A stretch of 64,000 nucleotides of DNA from Limnohabitans sp. WS1 (GTDB lineage Bacteria > Pseudomonadota > Gammaproteobacteria > Burkholderiales > Burkholderiaceae_C), in contig NZ_NERU01000001.1 of NCBI RefSeq assembly GCF_003063265.1, forward strand, positions 1 to 64,000, given 5' to 3'. The notes beneath the pieces are model-generated. The model was not told where the DNA came from. It made no database searches and saw only the letters and a program-made list of their open reading frames with translations. The stretch's first letter is position 1, and each line of letters begins with the position of its first letter. A program made the position numbers and the translations under genes. Shown here one piece after another: positions 40,601-49,626 of this stretch.

Positions 40601-41476
40601 ATGAAACGTATTTTTCTGTTTGTCTTGACCAACATTGCCGTGGTGGTGGTGTTGGGCCTCGTCGCCAGTTTGTTGGGCGTGAACAAATTTTTGACCTCCA
40701 ACGGTCTGAACCTGGGTGCATTGCTCGGCTTTGCCCTGATCATGGGCTTTGGTGGCGCCATCATTTCTTTGCTCATGAGCAAGTGGATCGCCAAGATGTC
40801 CTCGGGCGTGAAGCTCATTGATCAGCCGGCCAACGCCGACGAAGCCTGGATTGTGGACACCGTGCGCAAGTTGGCCGACAAAGCCGGCATCGGCATGCCC
40901 GAAGTGGGTGTTTTTGAAGGCGATCCCAACGCCTTTGCCACCGGCGCTTTCCGCGACTCGGCTTTGGTGGCCGTGTCCACTGGCTTGTTGCAAAACATGA
41001 CCCACGAAGAAATCGAAGCCGTGCTGGCCCACGAAGTGGCGCACATCGCCAACGGTGATATGGTCACCATGGCCCTGATTCAAGGTGTGATGAACACCTT
41101 TGTGGTGTTCATCTCGCGCATCGTGGGTTATGCCGTGGACAGCTTCCTGCGCAAAAACGACGAAGAAAGCACAGGCCCCGGCATGGGTTATTTCATCACC
41201 ACCATCGTGATGGACATCTTGCTGGGTTTTCTGGCGGCCATCATCGTGGCTTGGTTCAGCCGTCAGCGTGAATTCCGTGCCGATGCGAGCGCTGCCCAGT
41301 TGATGGGCCGCAAGCAGCCCATGATCAACGCTTTGGCCCGTTTGGGTGGCGTGCACACCGCCGAATTGCCCAAGAGCATGGCCGCCATGGGCATTGCCGG
41401 TGGCATCGGCCAGCTGTTCAGCACCCACCCGCCCATCGAAGACCGCATTGCTGCCCTGCAAAACAGCGCTCAGTAA
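40601..41476 (+). CDS. htpX: Membrane zinc metalloprotease HtpX
   Basis: 291 residues from ATG 40601. Two N-terminal transmembrane helices (about residues 4-26 and 34-58) precede the M48 peptidase domain. The zinc motif is HEVAH (144-148), with the third ligand Glu224 in [14 protein letters not shown]. Two further membrane segments lie near 155-180 and 195-220. The end ([15 protein letters not shown]) is the family's conserved C-terminal motif. It degrades misfolded inner-membrane proteins together with FtsH (family knowledge). Its upstream promoter resembles heat-shock sites. Confidence 0.96.
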   Translation: MKRIFLFVLTNIAVVVVLGLVASLLGVNKFLTSNGLNLGALLGFALIMGFGGAIISLLMSKWIAKMSSGVKLIDQPANADEAWIVDTVRKLADKAGIGMPEVGVFEGDPNAFATGAFRDSALVAVSTGLLQNMTHEEIEAVLAHEVAHIANGDMVTMALIQGVMNTFVVFISRIVGYAVDSFLRKNDEESTGPGMGYFITTIVMDILLGFLAAIIVAWFSRQREFRADASAAQLMGRKQPMINALARLGGVHTAELPKSMAAMGIAGGIGQLFSTHPPIEDRIAALQNSAQ

Positions 41477-41496
41477 AGCGTCATTCCAACGCTTTT

Positions 41497-41850
41497 TTGT
41501 GTAGGCGCGACGCCCTCGTCGCGAAAAGCCTCGCAAACCACAAGCCATCGCCCCGAGGGCGGGGCTCCCACAAAATACAGGGCATCTCCCCTGTAGGAGC
41601 GACGCCCCCGTCGCGAAAAGCCTCGCAAACCACAACCCATCGCCCCGAGGGCAGGGCTCCTACAAAATGCAGGGCATCTCCCTTGTAGGAGCGACGCCCC
41701 CGTCGCGAAAAGCCTCGCAGACCACAAGCCATCGCCCCGGGGGCGGGGCTCCTACAAAAAGCAGGGCATCTCCCCTGTAGGAGCGACGCCCCCGTCGCGA
41801 AAATCCTCGCAAACCACAAGCCATCGCCCCGGGGGGAGGGGCTCCCAATT
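41497..41850 (+). repeat. Tandem A-B REP array, four units, ~92 bp period
   Basis: Heads at about 41503, 41593, 41685 and 41777. Each unit is a class A stem, linker AAAGCCTCGCAAACCAC, an inverted class B stem, then ACAGGGCATCTCCC. The last B arm is degenerate (GGGGGGAGGGG). The unit spacer GCAGGGCATCTCCCCT reappears reverse-complemented in the 43.6-44.3 kb array. Confidence 0.9.
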
Positions 41851-41876
41851 GATGGGTCCCATCCACAAGGCAATGC

Positions 41877-42776
41877 TTACTCTGGGTTGGACACGCCCGA
41901 TGCGACGTGGCCAGACGGCACATGTCGGGCGGCCGATTCGATGTGGCCGGTTTGGTCGTCAAAAAAGAAATCAGGCTCGAATTCACGCAAAAACTCACCT
42001 TTGGGCAAGCCGCCCAAAAACATGGCCTCGTCCACCTCAATGTTCCAATTCATCAGCGTGCGGATGGCGCGTTCGTGGGCCGGAGCGCTGCGGGCGGTGA
42101 CCAAGGCGGTGCGGATGCGCATGTGGGGTGTGCCCTCTTGTTGCAGTCGTTGCAATGCGGCCAGCAAAGGCTTGAAGGGACCGGCCAGCAGGGGTTGTTC
42201 GGCTTTGTCGCGTTCGTGCGCCTGAAAAGCCGTCAGACCTTCCGACTGAAACACCCGTTCGGCCTCGTCCGAAAACAGCACCGCATCGCCATCAAAGGCA
42301 ATGCGCACCTCGTTCGGGTGAGATTCCGAGGCCAGCGCTGAATGCGGATAGACCTGCGCTGCGGGCACCCCGGCCCCCAAGGCGGCACGCACATCGGACA
42401 AATGCGTGGACAAAAACAAATTGGCGTTCAGGGGCTTGAGGTAACGCCAAGGCGGCTGTCCCCGGGTGAAGCTGCCGCGCTGAATGGTCAGGCCGTAGTG
42501 CTGCGCCGAGCGGAACACCCGCATGCCCGAGACCGGGTCGTTGCGCGAGAGGATGACCACCTCGACGCGTTGCGCATCGGCGTCGTTGAAGGCCAACAAC
42601 TTGCGCACCAGAGAAAATGCCACGCCCGGTTTGGCCGGCGCTTCCAGACGCTGCAGCTGCAATTGCATGTAAGCGCGGTCGTCGCCTTGCTCAAACACAC
42701 GGTTTTCTTCTTCAAAGTCAAACAAGGCCCGCGATGAAATCGCCACGACCAATTGGCCTTCCAGTGAGACGGGCAT
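41877..42776 (-). CDS. 5'-nucleotidase (PF06189-type, cytosolic)
   Basis: 299 residues from ATG 42776. Family phrases are LVVAISSRALFDFEEENRVF, VEVVILSRNDPVSGMRVF, the AFDGDAVLFSDEAERVF block with the catalytic-type Asp pair, and NWNIEVDEAMFLGGLPKGEF. These match the cytosolic 5'-nucleotidase family that dephosphorylates nucleoside monophosphates (family knowledge). No signal peptide. It is encoded after the DUF3299 gene on the same strand with a 49-bp gap. Confidence 0.85.
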   Translation of the reverse strand: MPVSLEGQLVVAISSRALFDFEEENRVFEQGDDRAYMQLQLQRLEAPAKPGVAFSLVRKLLAFNDADAQRVEVVILSRNDPVSGMRVFRSAQHYGLTIQRGSFTRGQPPWRYLKPLNANLFLSTHLSDVRAALGAGVPAAQVYPHSALASESHPNEVRIAFDGDAVLFSDEAERVFQSEGLTAFQAHERDKAEQPLLAGPFKPLLAALQRLQQEGTPHMRIRTALVTARSAPAHERAIRTLMNWNIEVDEAMFLGGLPKGEFLREFEPDFFFDDQTGHIESAARHVPSGHVASGVSNPE

Positions 42777-42825
42777 CGTGATCTCCGGTGCAGTTGAAAT
42801 GGTGAAGCGCCTTGTCGATGCAGGC

Positions 42826-43449
42826 TTATTTTTTCTCGGAATAGGGTGTCACCAATTTGGCGTCGATGCGGTAACTGGCCACTCCCATGTGCGAGTCGGT
42901 TTTGGTTGCGCTCAGAGTGCCGGTCACCCACACGGTGTCCATGCTGCGAAAGCGCTTGACGGCCTGGTCGAGCTTCACATGCACGATCTGGTTGGCGGGT
43001 GGTGGTGGCGAGTGCACGCAGGCCCCAAAGTAAGGCACCAGCAAAAATTCCTTGAGGCCTTCAGGCAAGTCTTCCAGAGGCACCAGGTAGCCAGGCAGGC
43101 GCACGTTTTGCCCCAGGATCAAGGGGTTGATGGGGGCGTTGTCCCACATCTGGCGCATTTTTTTCAGCGCTTCATCGGCCTTGGGGTCGTTGTCTTTCAG
43201 GCTTTGCAGGTTCAAGGCTTTGAGGTCTTTGTACGGGTCCCAGCCTGCGGGAATGAGCTGCTCCCAGCCGATGGTGCGGGGCGCGCTTGGTGTGCTGGCC
43301 CCTTCGGGCGCTGCACCCGCCGACAAAGACGGCTGCACTTGGGGCACAGTCTCGCGTGCGGTCTCGCGCACGCTTTGCGCGAAGACGGACCCGGCCAGCA
43401 ACAAACCTGCCAGCACTGCGGTGTTTGGAATGACAAAAGTTTTTTTCAT
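42826..43449 (-). CDS. DUF3299 domain periplasmic protein
   Basis: 207 residues from ATG 43449. The signal peptide MKKTFVIPNTAVLAGLLLAG ends at SVFAQ. The DUF3299 domain includes GWEQLIPAGWDPYKDL, LPGYLVPLEDLPEGLKEFLL, then YFGACVHSPPPPANQIVHV, the family's most conserved stretch. Such proteins are often encoded beside a LolCD-like ABC transporter, as here (44303-46281), although a REP array now separates them. A metal-related role is suspected from that context, not shown. Confidence 0.88.
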   Translation of the reverse strand: MKKTFVIPNTAVLAGLLLAGSVFAQSVRETARETVPQVQPSLSAGAAPEGASTPSAPRTIGWEQLIPAGWDPYKDLKALNLQSLKDNDPKADEALKKMRQMWDNAPINPLILGQNVRLPGYLVPLEDLPEGLKEFLLVPYFGACVHSPPPPANQIVHVKLDQAVKRFRSMDTVWVTGTLSATKTDSHMGVASYRIDAKLVTPYSEKK

Positions 43450-43572
43450 AAGAACTCCCAAATGAGCACTGTAAGCCCGCTGGGCCTCTTCAAGGCGTGA
43501 AAGCTGGCTCAAGGGCTTGGTTTTTTTGATGGATCTGGCCTTGTGAAGTTTGAAGGGAAAAGCTTGTCTTGT

Positions 43573-43600
43573 CACAGCGATCAGCGATCAGCGATCAGCG
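43573..43600. repeat. Heptanucleotide direct repeat (CAGCGAT x4)
   Basis: Four tandem copies of the 7-mer, then a decayed fifth (CAACGAT). It lies about 125 bp upstream of the DUF3299 start. The adjoining CTTGTGAAGTTTGAAG resembles part of the spacer of the 62-63 kb array. Confidence 0.8.
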
Positions 43601-43610
43601 ATCAACGATG

Positions 43611-44277
43611 CGATCCATCTGGCAGCCCCGCCCCCGGGGCGATGGTCTTTTTGTAGGAGCCTCGCCCTCGGGGCGATGGGTCGTGGTCTGCGAGGGTGAT
43701 CGCGACGAGGGCGTCGCTCCTACAGGGGGAGATGCCCTGCATGTTGTGGGAGCCCGCCCTCGGGGCGATCGGTTGTGGTCTGCGAGGGTGATCGCGACGA
43801 GGGCGTCGCTCCTACGGGGGAATGCCCTGCATTTTGTAGGAGCCCCGCCCTCGGGGCGATGGGGTGTGGTCTGCGAGTGTGATCGCGACGAGGGCGTCGC
43901 TCCTACGGGGGGAATGCCCTGCATGTTGTGGGAGCCCCGCCCTCGGGGCGATGGGGTGTGGTTTGCGAGGGTGATCGCGACGAGGGCGTCGCTCCTACGG
44001 GGGAGATGCCCTGCATGTTGTGGGAGCCCCGCCCTCGGGGCGATCGGTTGTGGTCTGCGAGGGTGATCGCGACGAGGGTGTCGCTCCTACGGGGGGAATG
44101 CCCTGCATTTTGTAGGAGCCCCGCCCTCGGGGCGATGGGGCGTGGTTTGCGAGGCTTTTCGCGACGAGGGCGTCGCTCCTACAGGGGGAGATGCCCTGCA
44201 TTTTGTAGGAGCCCCGCCCTCGGGGCGATGGGGCATGGTTTGCGAGGGTGATCGCGACGAGGGCGTCGCTCCTGCAA
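43611..44277 (+). repeat. Tandem B-A REP array, seven full units, 90-94 bp period
   Basis: Heads at about 43652, 43746, 43836, 43928, 44020, 44112 and 44205, preceded by a partial one at 43611. Each unit is a class B stem, GATGGGxxGTGGTCTGCGAG, an inverted class A stem, then a spacer with GATGCCCTGCAT. The array fills the gap between the DUF3299 gene and the ABC permease gene. The remainder of 43450-44302 holds the heptamer repeat and nothing else seen. Confidence 0.92.
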
Positions 44278-44302
44278 AAAACACGTTGCTGTTTGACAGG
44301 AC

Positions 44303-45595
44303 TCACACGCGGGGTGACAAGCCATCGGCCAAAGACAGGCGGTAGGCCCGCCAGGCGGGCCCCAGGCTGGCCAGCAAACCGGCCAGCAAGACCGCGCCCG
44401 CCAAAGCCAGTTGTGTGGGCAAAGGCGCGGCCAGTTGCAAACGGATGCCCAGCGACTGCTGCAGCCAGGGTGTGGCCAGGGCCATGCCTGCGTAGGCCAG
44501 CAGTACACCCAACACAACCCCGGCGCAGGTGACCCACAGCCCCTCTAAAGTGAGCAGGCCCAGTACATGGCGTGGCCCAGCGCCCACGGCACGCAGCACG
44601 GCCAGTTCGCGGCGGCGCTCGTTCAGGCCCGCCAGCACCACCGCCATGAGCGAGACCACACTCACCAAAGCCACCAAGGCCGACACGGCCAGCAAGGCGT
44701 TTTCGCCCAGGCCCAGCACCGACCACAGCTCACCCAGCGCCACACCGGGCATCACGCCCATCAGCGCTTCTTCTTCGTGAAAATTCACAAAGCGCTGCAC
44801 ATTGAACACCGCTGCCCGACTTTTCAGGCCCACCAAGGCGGCGGTGACTTCTTCGGGCTGTAGGTTGAATTTACGCGCCTGATCGGCCGGGATGTGCCCG
44901 CCCGGCATGGGGGTGCCCGCCACCCAGCCCAGGTGCAGGGCTTCCAGTGCTTGCAGGCTCACATGCACCGTGCGGTCCACCGGGGTGCCTGTGGGGGCCA
45001 AAATGCCGACCACCTTGAAGGGTTTGTCGGCGTGCTCATCGGCTTGCCCGCCTTCGAGGTCATGGTCATCGTGCAGGCCATGGCCCAGCGTGATGCTTTG
45101 GCCCAGGCCATAACCCATCTTTCGCGCTACTTCGGCTCCGATCACGGCCTCGTACAAACCGTCCAGCGTGTCTGCAAATACCGCGCCTTGTTGCAAAACC
45201 AGCGGTTGTTTGTCGCCATAGGCAAAGTGCTGAAAGTAAGCGGGTGTGGTGCCCAACACTGGAAAGCCCCGGTGCGAGTCACCCAAACTCAAGGGCACCA
45301 CCCAGGACACCGAGCGGTGCTGCGCCAGTTTGTTCACGCTGTCCATGCTCATGCTTTGCGGCACGCTGCCAATGTGAAACACCGAAAACAGCATCAACTG
45401 CACCGGGCTGCTGCGGGCACCCACAATCAAATCGACGCCGCTGACCGATTGTGAAAAACTGCTGCGGATGTCGTGGCGTAAACGCTCCAAAGTCCACAAC
45501 AAAGCGGTGGCCAGCGCCAGCGACACCACCACCCACACCAGGGTGCTGCGGCGGTTCCAGGCGCTTTGCCGGGCAATGTTCAGCAGGCTGTTCAT
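44303..45595 (-). CDS. ABC transporter permease, FtsX/MacB-like
   Basis: 430 residues from ATG 45595, which overlaps the ATPase stop (ATGA). Topology is LolC/E-like: one N-terminal helix (STLVWVVVSLALATALLW), a large periplasmic domain, then three C-terminal helices with the FtsX motif LNERRRELAVLRAVGAGPRH. The periplasmic part carries a His/Asp/Glu-rich stretch, GHGLHDDHDLEGGQADEHAD (about residues 171-190), which could bind a divalent metal. With the adjacent ATPase it would form an export or extraction-type transporter. Substrate unknown. Confidence 0.88.
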   Translation of the reverse strand: MNSLLNIARQSAWNRRSTLVWVVVSLALATALLWTLERLRHDIRSSFSQSVSGVDLIVGARSSPVQLMLFSVFHIGSVPQSMSMDSVNKLAQHRSVSWVVPLSLGDSHRGFPVLGTTPAYFQHFAYGDKQPLVLQQGAVFADTLDGLYEAVIGAEVARKMGYGLGQSITLGHGLHDDHDLEGGQADEHADKPFKVVGILAPTGTPVDRTVHVSLQALEALHLGWVAGTPMPGGHIPADQARKFNLQPEEVTAALVGLKSRAAVFNVQRFVNFHEEEALMGVMPGVALGELWSVLGLGENALLAVSALVALVSVVSLMAVVLAGLNERRRELAVLRAVGAGPRHVLGLLTLEGLWVTCAGVVLGVLLAYAGMALATPWLQQSLGIRLQLAAPLPTQLALAGAVLLAGLLASLGPAWRAYRLSLADGLSPRV

Positions 45596-46281
45596 GCGCT
45601 CACCCCCGCTTGCTGCAAGGCGGGCAAGGACCATTGCACATCAAAACGCACAGCCTGCTGCTCGTCGTGGCTCACACACACCAAGGTGCTGCCCGCCGCG
45701 CGTGTCGCCTGCAGCAACAAGCCCATGAAGCCCTGGCGCAAGGCTGCGTCGAGCGCCGAAGTGGGCTCGTCGGCCAGGATCAATTCGGGCTGGCCCATCA
45801 GGGCGCGGGCAGCGGCCACACGCTGCTGCTGGCCCACCGACAAGGCGTCGGCGCGGCGGCTCCACAGGGCCTCGGGCAGGGCCATGCGCTGCAACCAGCT
45901 TTGGGCCGTGGCCTCGGGGCCACCGCTGGCTTGGCAGCGAGAACGCCGCAGCTTGGAAAAGCGGCAAGGCAGGGTCACGTTGTCCAGCACGCTTAAGAAC
46001 GGCAGCAAGTTGAACTGCTGAAACACCACGCCCACATGGTCGGCCCGAAAGGCGTCGCGCTGGCCCGCTTTCAAGGCCGCCCAGTCTTGCCCGAGCAAAG
46101 ACACACGGCCTTGTTGGGGTGTCAACACACCGGCCAGAAGCCCGAGCAAAGTGCTTTTGCCGCAGCCGCTGGGGCCATGCAAAAAAACGGTTTGTCCGGT
46201 ACTGACTTGCAAGCGCCCCAGTGTCAGGGTGTCTTGGCCCCCTGGAGTCCACGCGTAGCGCAATGGCTCGATGTCGATCAC
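45592..46281 (-). CDS. ABC transporter ATP-binding protein, LolD-like
   Basis: 229 residues from GTG 46281, with AGGGAG nine bases upstream. An upstream TTG at 46308 is less likely. Walker A is GPSGCGKST, followed by the Q-loop VVFQQFNLLPFLSVLDNVTL. The signature is degenerate (LSVGQQQR), Walker B is [12 protein letters not shown], and the switch His is in CVSHDEQQA. This fits the MacB/LolD group that pairs with FtsX-type permeases, here the overlapping downstream gene. Confidence 0.92.
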   Translation of the reverse strand: MIDIEPLRYAWTPGGQDTLTLGRLQVSTGQTVFLHGPSGCGKSTLLGLLAGVLTPQQGRVSLLGQDWAALKAGQRDAFRADHVGVVFQQFNLLPFLSVLDNVTLPCRFSKLRRSRCQASGGPEATAQSWLQRMALPEALWSRRADALSVGQQQRVAAARALMGQPELILADEPTSALDAALRQGFMGLLLQATRAAGSTLVCVSHDEQQAVRFDVQWSLPALQQAGVSA

Positions 46282-46317
46282 AACACTCTCCCTGTGTAGA
46301 GGCGGCAATATACCCCC

Positions 46318-47268
46318 TCAGTGGGATGTGGAGACCTTTCTCCGGCTTTCTCGGCGGGCAATCCACACAGTGGCCCCCAAGATGACCAAGGCCCCGGCCC
46401 AAGTCCACTGGCTGGGCACGTCGCCAAACACCAGCCAGCCCAGCAACGAGGCCCACACCAGGTCCAAAAAGCGCAGCGATTGGGTGGCCGAAATGTCGGC
46501 CAAGGCGAAGGCCCGCGTCAGGCAATAGTGGGCCAGCGTGCCCAACACGCCCGTGGCGGCAAAGCCCAGCCATTGCATCAAGGTGGGCGCTTGCCAGTTG
46601 GGCAATGCCATGGGCAGGCTCAAAATCGTGACCGTCAAGGCTTGCCACAGCACAATGACGCCTGCTTTTTCGTATCGGGTCAGGGCCTTGGTGATGAGAA
46701 AGGATGCGGCGAAGACCGGTGAAGAAGCCAACATGATCAGGTTGAACCAGCCGCCTTCGCCCGACATTTTGGGCAAAACCACCACCAGCACCCCGGCAAA
46801 ACCCACGATGGCGGCGATCCAGCGGTCTTTGCGCATGGGTTCACCCAAAAACCAGGCGGCCCCGAGCATGATGAAAATCGGCCCGGTAAAACCGATGGCC
46901 GTGACGTCGGCCAAGGGAATTTTGGGCAGGGCCGTGAACCACAAAATCAGGCCCAGGGTGTGCACCCCGCCGCGCCAGAACTGGCCCACCATGTTGACGG
47001 GCATGTAAGCCCGCCAACCTTCGCGCCAGACCCAGGGCAAGATGAACAGCAGGCCAAACAGATAGCGCAAAAACTGTGACTGGTACACGTCCAAGTGCAG
47101 GGTCAACTCCCGTGCAATGGTGTTCAAAAAAGAAAACAACAAGCCGCCCAACACCATCCAGACCATGCCTTGCACCGCCACAGGCCAGGCCGCAAACAGG
47201 CGCAGGCCGCGCTGGTACGCGTTGGCGCAGCGCCGAATCCAGGAGAGCGGGGTTTGGGGAGGCGTCAT
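46318..47268 (-). CDS. DMT-superfamily transporter (two EamA domains)
   Basis: 316 residues from ATG 47268. About ten transmembrane helices in two EamA halves are evident, for example AVQGMVWMVLGGLLFSFL and VTAIGFTGPIFIMLGAAWFL in the first, and ASSPVFAASFLITKALTRYE and LDLVWASLLGWLVFGDVPS in the second. It is most likely an inner-membrane metabolite or amino-acid exporter of the RhaT/EamA kind; the substrate cannot be assigned. It lies 36 bp upstream of the ABC ATPase gene on the same strand and may share its transcript. Confidence 0.9.
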   Translation of the reverse strand: MTPPQTPLSWIRRCANAYQRGLRLFAAWPVAVQGMVWMVLGGLLFSFLNTIARELTLHLDVYQSQFLRYLFGLLFILPWVWREGWRAYMPVNMVGQFWRGGVHTLGLILWFTALPKIPLADVTAIGFTGPIFIMLGAAWFLGEPMRKDRWIAAIVGFAGVLVVVLPKMSGEGGWFNLIMLASSPVFAASFLITKALTRYEKAGVIVLWQALTVTILSLPMALPNWQAPTLMQWLGFAATGVLGTLAHYCLTRAFALADISATQSLRFLDLVWASLLGWLVFGDVPSQWTWAGALVILGATVWIARRESRRKVSTSH

Positions 47269-47367
47269 GCCAAAGGCGTGTGCAAAAGGTCTATCACCGG
47301 CGCATCTTAAGGCCAGCCCTGCGCGGCCAGGGTCGCTTGCGTTACGTGGCTGCGCGGCCGTACGCCC

Positions 47368-48606
47368 TCACTTGACCCATTGGTTCAGTTGCATGATGGG
47401 CATGAGCACGGCCAGCACAATCAACATGACCACGCCCCCCATGGTCACGATGAGCAAGGGCTCGAGCACCGTGGCCAAGGCCATGGCGCGGCGCTGCACT
47501 TCGCTGGACAGCTGCTGCGCCGCCCTTTGCAGCATCAAGGGCAGTTGCCCGGTTTGTTCGCCCAGCCGCGCAAACATCGACAGCAAGCCCGGAAACCGGG
47601 CGTTTTGCGCCAAGGCGGTGCCCAGGGGCGCACCTTCGCGCACGCGCACCAGGGCCTCCAGGGCGTCGGCCCGCAGGGCTTGGTTCGACAAGGTGTCGGC
47701 CGCTGCTTGCAGCGCTTTGAGAATGGGCACGCCTGCGGCAGTGAGCATGGCCAGGGTGGAGGCAAAGCGGGCGCTGTTGTAGCCCCGGGCCAGCCGCCCA
47801 ATCAGGGGCAGGCGCAGCCAGGCGGCGTCAAAGCGCAGGCGCAAGGCCTCTTGGCGCATGGCCAATCGAAAGGCCACCCCGGCGGCGGCCAGCACCAACA
47901 GCATCAGCCAGCCCCAATGCCGCACCAAATCGCTCAGGGCCAGCATGGCCACCGTCAGGCCGGGCAGTTGGCGTTGGGTGCCGGCAAACACACCGGCCAC
48001 TTGGGGCACCACCGAGGTCACCAAAAAGACCACGATGGCCAAGGCCACCAGGCTCACGATGGCGGGGTACAACGAGGCCGACAGCAGTTTGGAGCGCAGC
48101 ACTTGCTGGTCTTCCAGGTCGGCGGCCAATTGGTGCAGCACATCGGACAGGTGCCCGCTTTGCTCGCCTGCGGCGATCACAGCGCGGTCGATGGCGGGAA
48201 ATTCCTTGGGAAACTGCGCCAAAGCGCGGCCCAAAGTGCTGCCCGAGTTGACCTCGGCCCGGATGGCGGCCATCAGCTGGCCTTGTTTGTCGTGGTCGGC
48301 TTCTTCGGCCAGGGCCGACAAGGCGCGTTCAATGGGCAGTCCGCTGCCCACCAAGCTGGCCAGTTGGCGCGTCCACACGGCGCGTTGGCTGCTGCTGAAC
48401 ACCCGTCCCTGGCCTATGGGTCTTTGCCACCAGGGCAAGGCGGCGTCTGCGTCGCTGCCGCTGCCCGAGGCAATGGCCTCGACCAGCAGGGGCACCAGCG
48501 ACTGCGCTCGCAGTTGGGCGCGGGCGGTTTTCAGGCTGTCGGCCTCCAGGGTGCCTTTGCGCGTGCTGCCATTGGTTTGCAGGGCTTCAAAACGGTAAGC
48601 GGGCAT
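47368..48606 (-). CDS. gspF: Type II secretion inner-membrane protein GspF
   Basis: 412 residues from ATG 48606. The N-terminal phrase MPAYRFEALQTNGSTRKGTL is typical of GspF. Two T2SSF repeats follow: TRQLASLVGSGLPIERALSA with AGEQSGHLSDVL, and STLAMLTAAGVPILKALQAA with LGEQTGQLPLML. Membrane helices flank them. It is the platform protein of the T2SS. It is the last gene of the cluster, nine bases after the MipA-like gene. Confidence 0.96.
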   Translation of the reverse strand: MPAYRFEALQTNGSTRKGTLEADSLKTARAQLRAQSLVPLLVEAIASGSGSDADAALPWWQRPIGQGRVFSSSQRAVWTRQLASLVGSGLPIERALSALAEEADHDKQGQLMAAIRAEVNSGSTLGRALAQFPKEFPAIDRAVIAAGEQSGHLSDVLHQLAADLEDQQVLRSKLLSASLYPAIVSLVALAIVVFLVTSVVPQVAGVFAGTQRQLPGLTVAMLALSDLVRHWGWLMLLVLAAAGVAFRLAMRQEALRLRFDAAWLRLPLIGRLARGYNSARFASTLAMLTAAGVPILKALQAAADTLSNQALRADALEALVRVREGAPLGTALAQNARFPGLLSMFARLGEQTGQLPLMLQRAAQQLSSEVQRRAMALATVLEPLLIVTMGGVVMLIVLAVLMPIMQLNQWVK

Positions 48607-48615
48607 GTCGTGTTC

Positions 48616-49626
48616 TCAGCGGCTGAAGTAAAGCAGGCCCAGTTGGCCATTCCAGCTGAAGTGGCTGGGGCTGACTTCGTTGACTTGTCCCAAGTGGCGC
48701 GAGGTGCCCAGGGTGCCAAACCAGGCCCACTGTGGGGTGATGGCGTAGCGGTAACTCATGCCCCAGCCCCAATCGCCCAGACCGGCTTGCCAGCCGCCTT
48801 CGGGTGTGGGCCTCAAGCGCAGTTGGGTGGCCCAATGCCGGGCCGTGGCCCACGAGGCACCGCTGCTCAGGCTCAGGGCGCTGCGTTCGCTCAAGGGCCA
48901 CAGATAAGACACGCCCATGGACAAGGTGGTGCCATCGCCCCGGTTCATCAGGTCTTGTGTGACATCGCTGCCCAGCGACCAGTGTTTGTCGAGTTGGTAG
49001 CTCGCACTGACGCGCCCGCGCACGGTGTTTTTGCCCGAGCTGAAGCCATCAAAACTGCTGTTGTCCTGGATGTTCTGGATGCGTGCAGACAAGGACAAGT
49101 GCAGCCGATCGTCATCACGAAGGTCATAAGCCAAATTGGTGGCTTCGCGGTAACCGCTGAATTTGAACCATTCGTCGCCCGTGGCATGTCCCAGTCGCCA
49201 GCGTCCGTAGCGCAGGCCCAGCACCGGGCGAAGTGCCAGGCTTTTGCGGCCATCGGCTTGTTCACTGGACTTGAGTTTGAGCCCCAGGGTGTACTGCCAG
49301 CGTTGGGCAGGGGCCTGTGCGGGGGCCGGGTCTGCTGTGGCTGGGCGGTCGGGGGCCGCATCATGGGGCGTATCTGGGGCCACAGCCTGGACCGTACCCT
49401 GGACTGCATCAGGGGCCACCGTGGGTGTGGTCTGAGTGGATGGTTCAGGGGGCTGAGTTTGAGCGTGCGCTGCGCCCACCAGCCCTGTCCAACTCGCCAT
49501 GGTCGCCAGCAAGCAGCAAGCCCATGCCAGTGCCCGCAGACGAAGGCCCATGGCTGAGCCTATGGGCTTGGGCGGGGTCTTCAGAGGGGCGCTGCGATGC
49601 GGCAAAGGTGTGGGGTGCATGCGCAT
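48616..49626 (-). CDS. MipA/OmpV-like outer-membrane beta-barrel protein inside the gsp operon
   Basis: 336 residues from ATG 49626, in a TGATG overlap with the gspE stop. A later ATG (MGLRLRALAWACCLLATMAS) would start directly at the signal peptide, which ends AAHAQ. A Pro/Thr/Ala-rich linker (about residues 55-110) is followed by alternating amphipathic strands such as LALRPVLGLRYGRWRL, VRGRVSASYQLDKHWSLGS and GWGMSYRYAITPQWAWFG, as in MipA/OmpV barrels. It is not a standard T2SS component. The family call is moderate; its role in the operon is unknown. Confidence 0.8.
   Translation of the reverse strand: MRMHPTPLPHRSAPLKTPPKPIGSAMGLRLRALAWACCLLATMASWTGLVGAAHAQTQPPEPSTQTTPTVAPDAVQGTVQAVAPDTPHDAAPDRPATADPAPAQAPAQRWQYTLGLKLKSSEQADGRKSLALRPVLGLRYGRWRLGHATGDEWFKFSGYREATNLAYDLRDDDRLHLSLSARIQNIQDNSSFDGFSSGKNTVRGRVSASYQLDKHWSLGSDVTQDLMNRGDGTTLSMGVSYLWPLSERSALSLSSGASWATARHWATQLRLRPTPEGGWQAGLGDWGWGMSYRYAITPQWAWFGTLGTSRHLGQVNEVSPSHFSWNGQLGLLYFSR

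Noticed and set aside
47380..49557. A 725-codon plus-strand frame opposite gspF, the barrel gene and gspE (also 49317-50810, 53061-54323, 54328-55653 and 57636-58985)
   Set aside because: All lie antisense to well-supported gsp genes and read as Gln/His/Gly-rich shadows.
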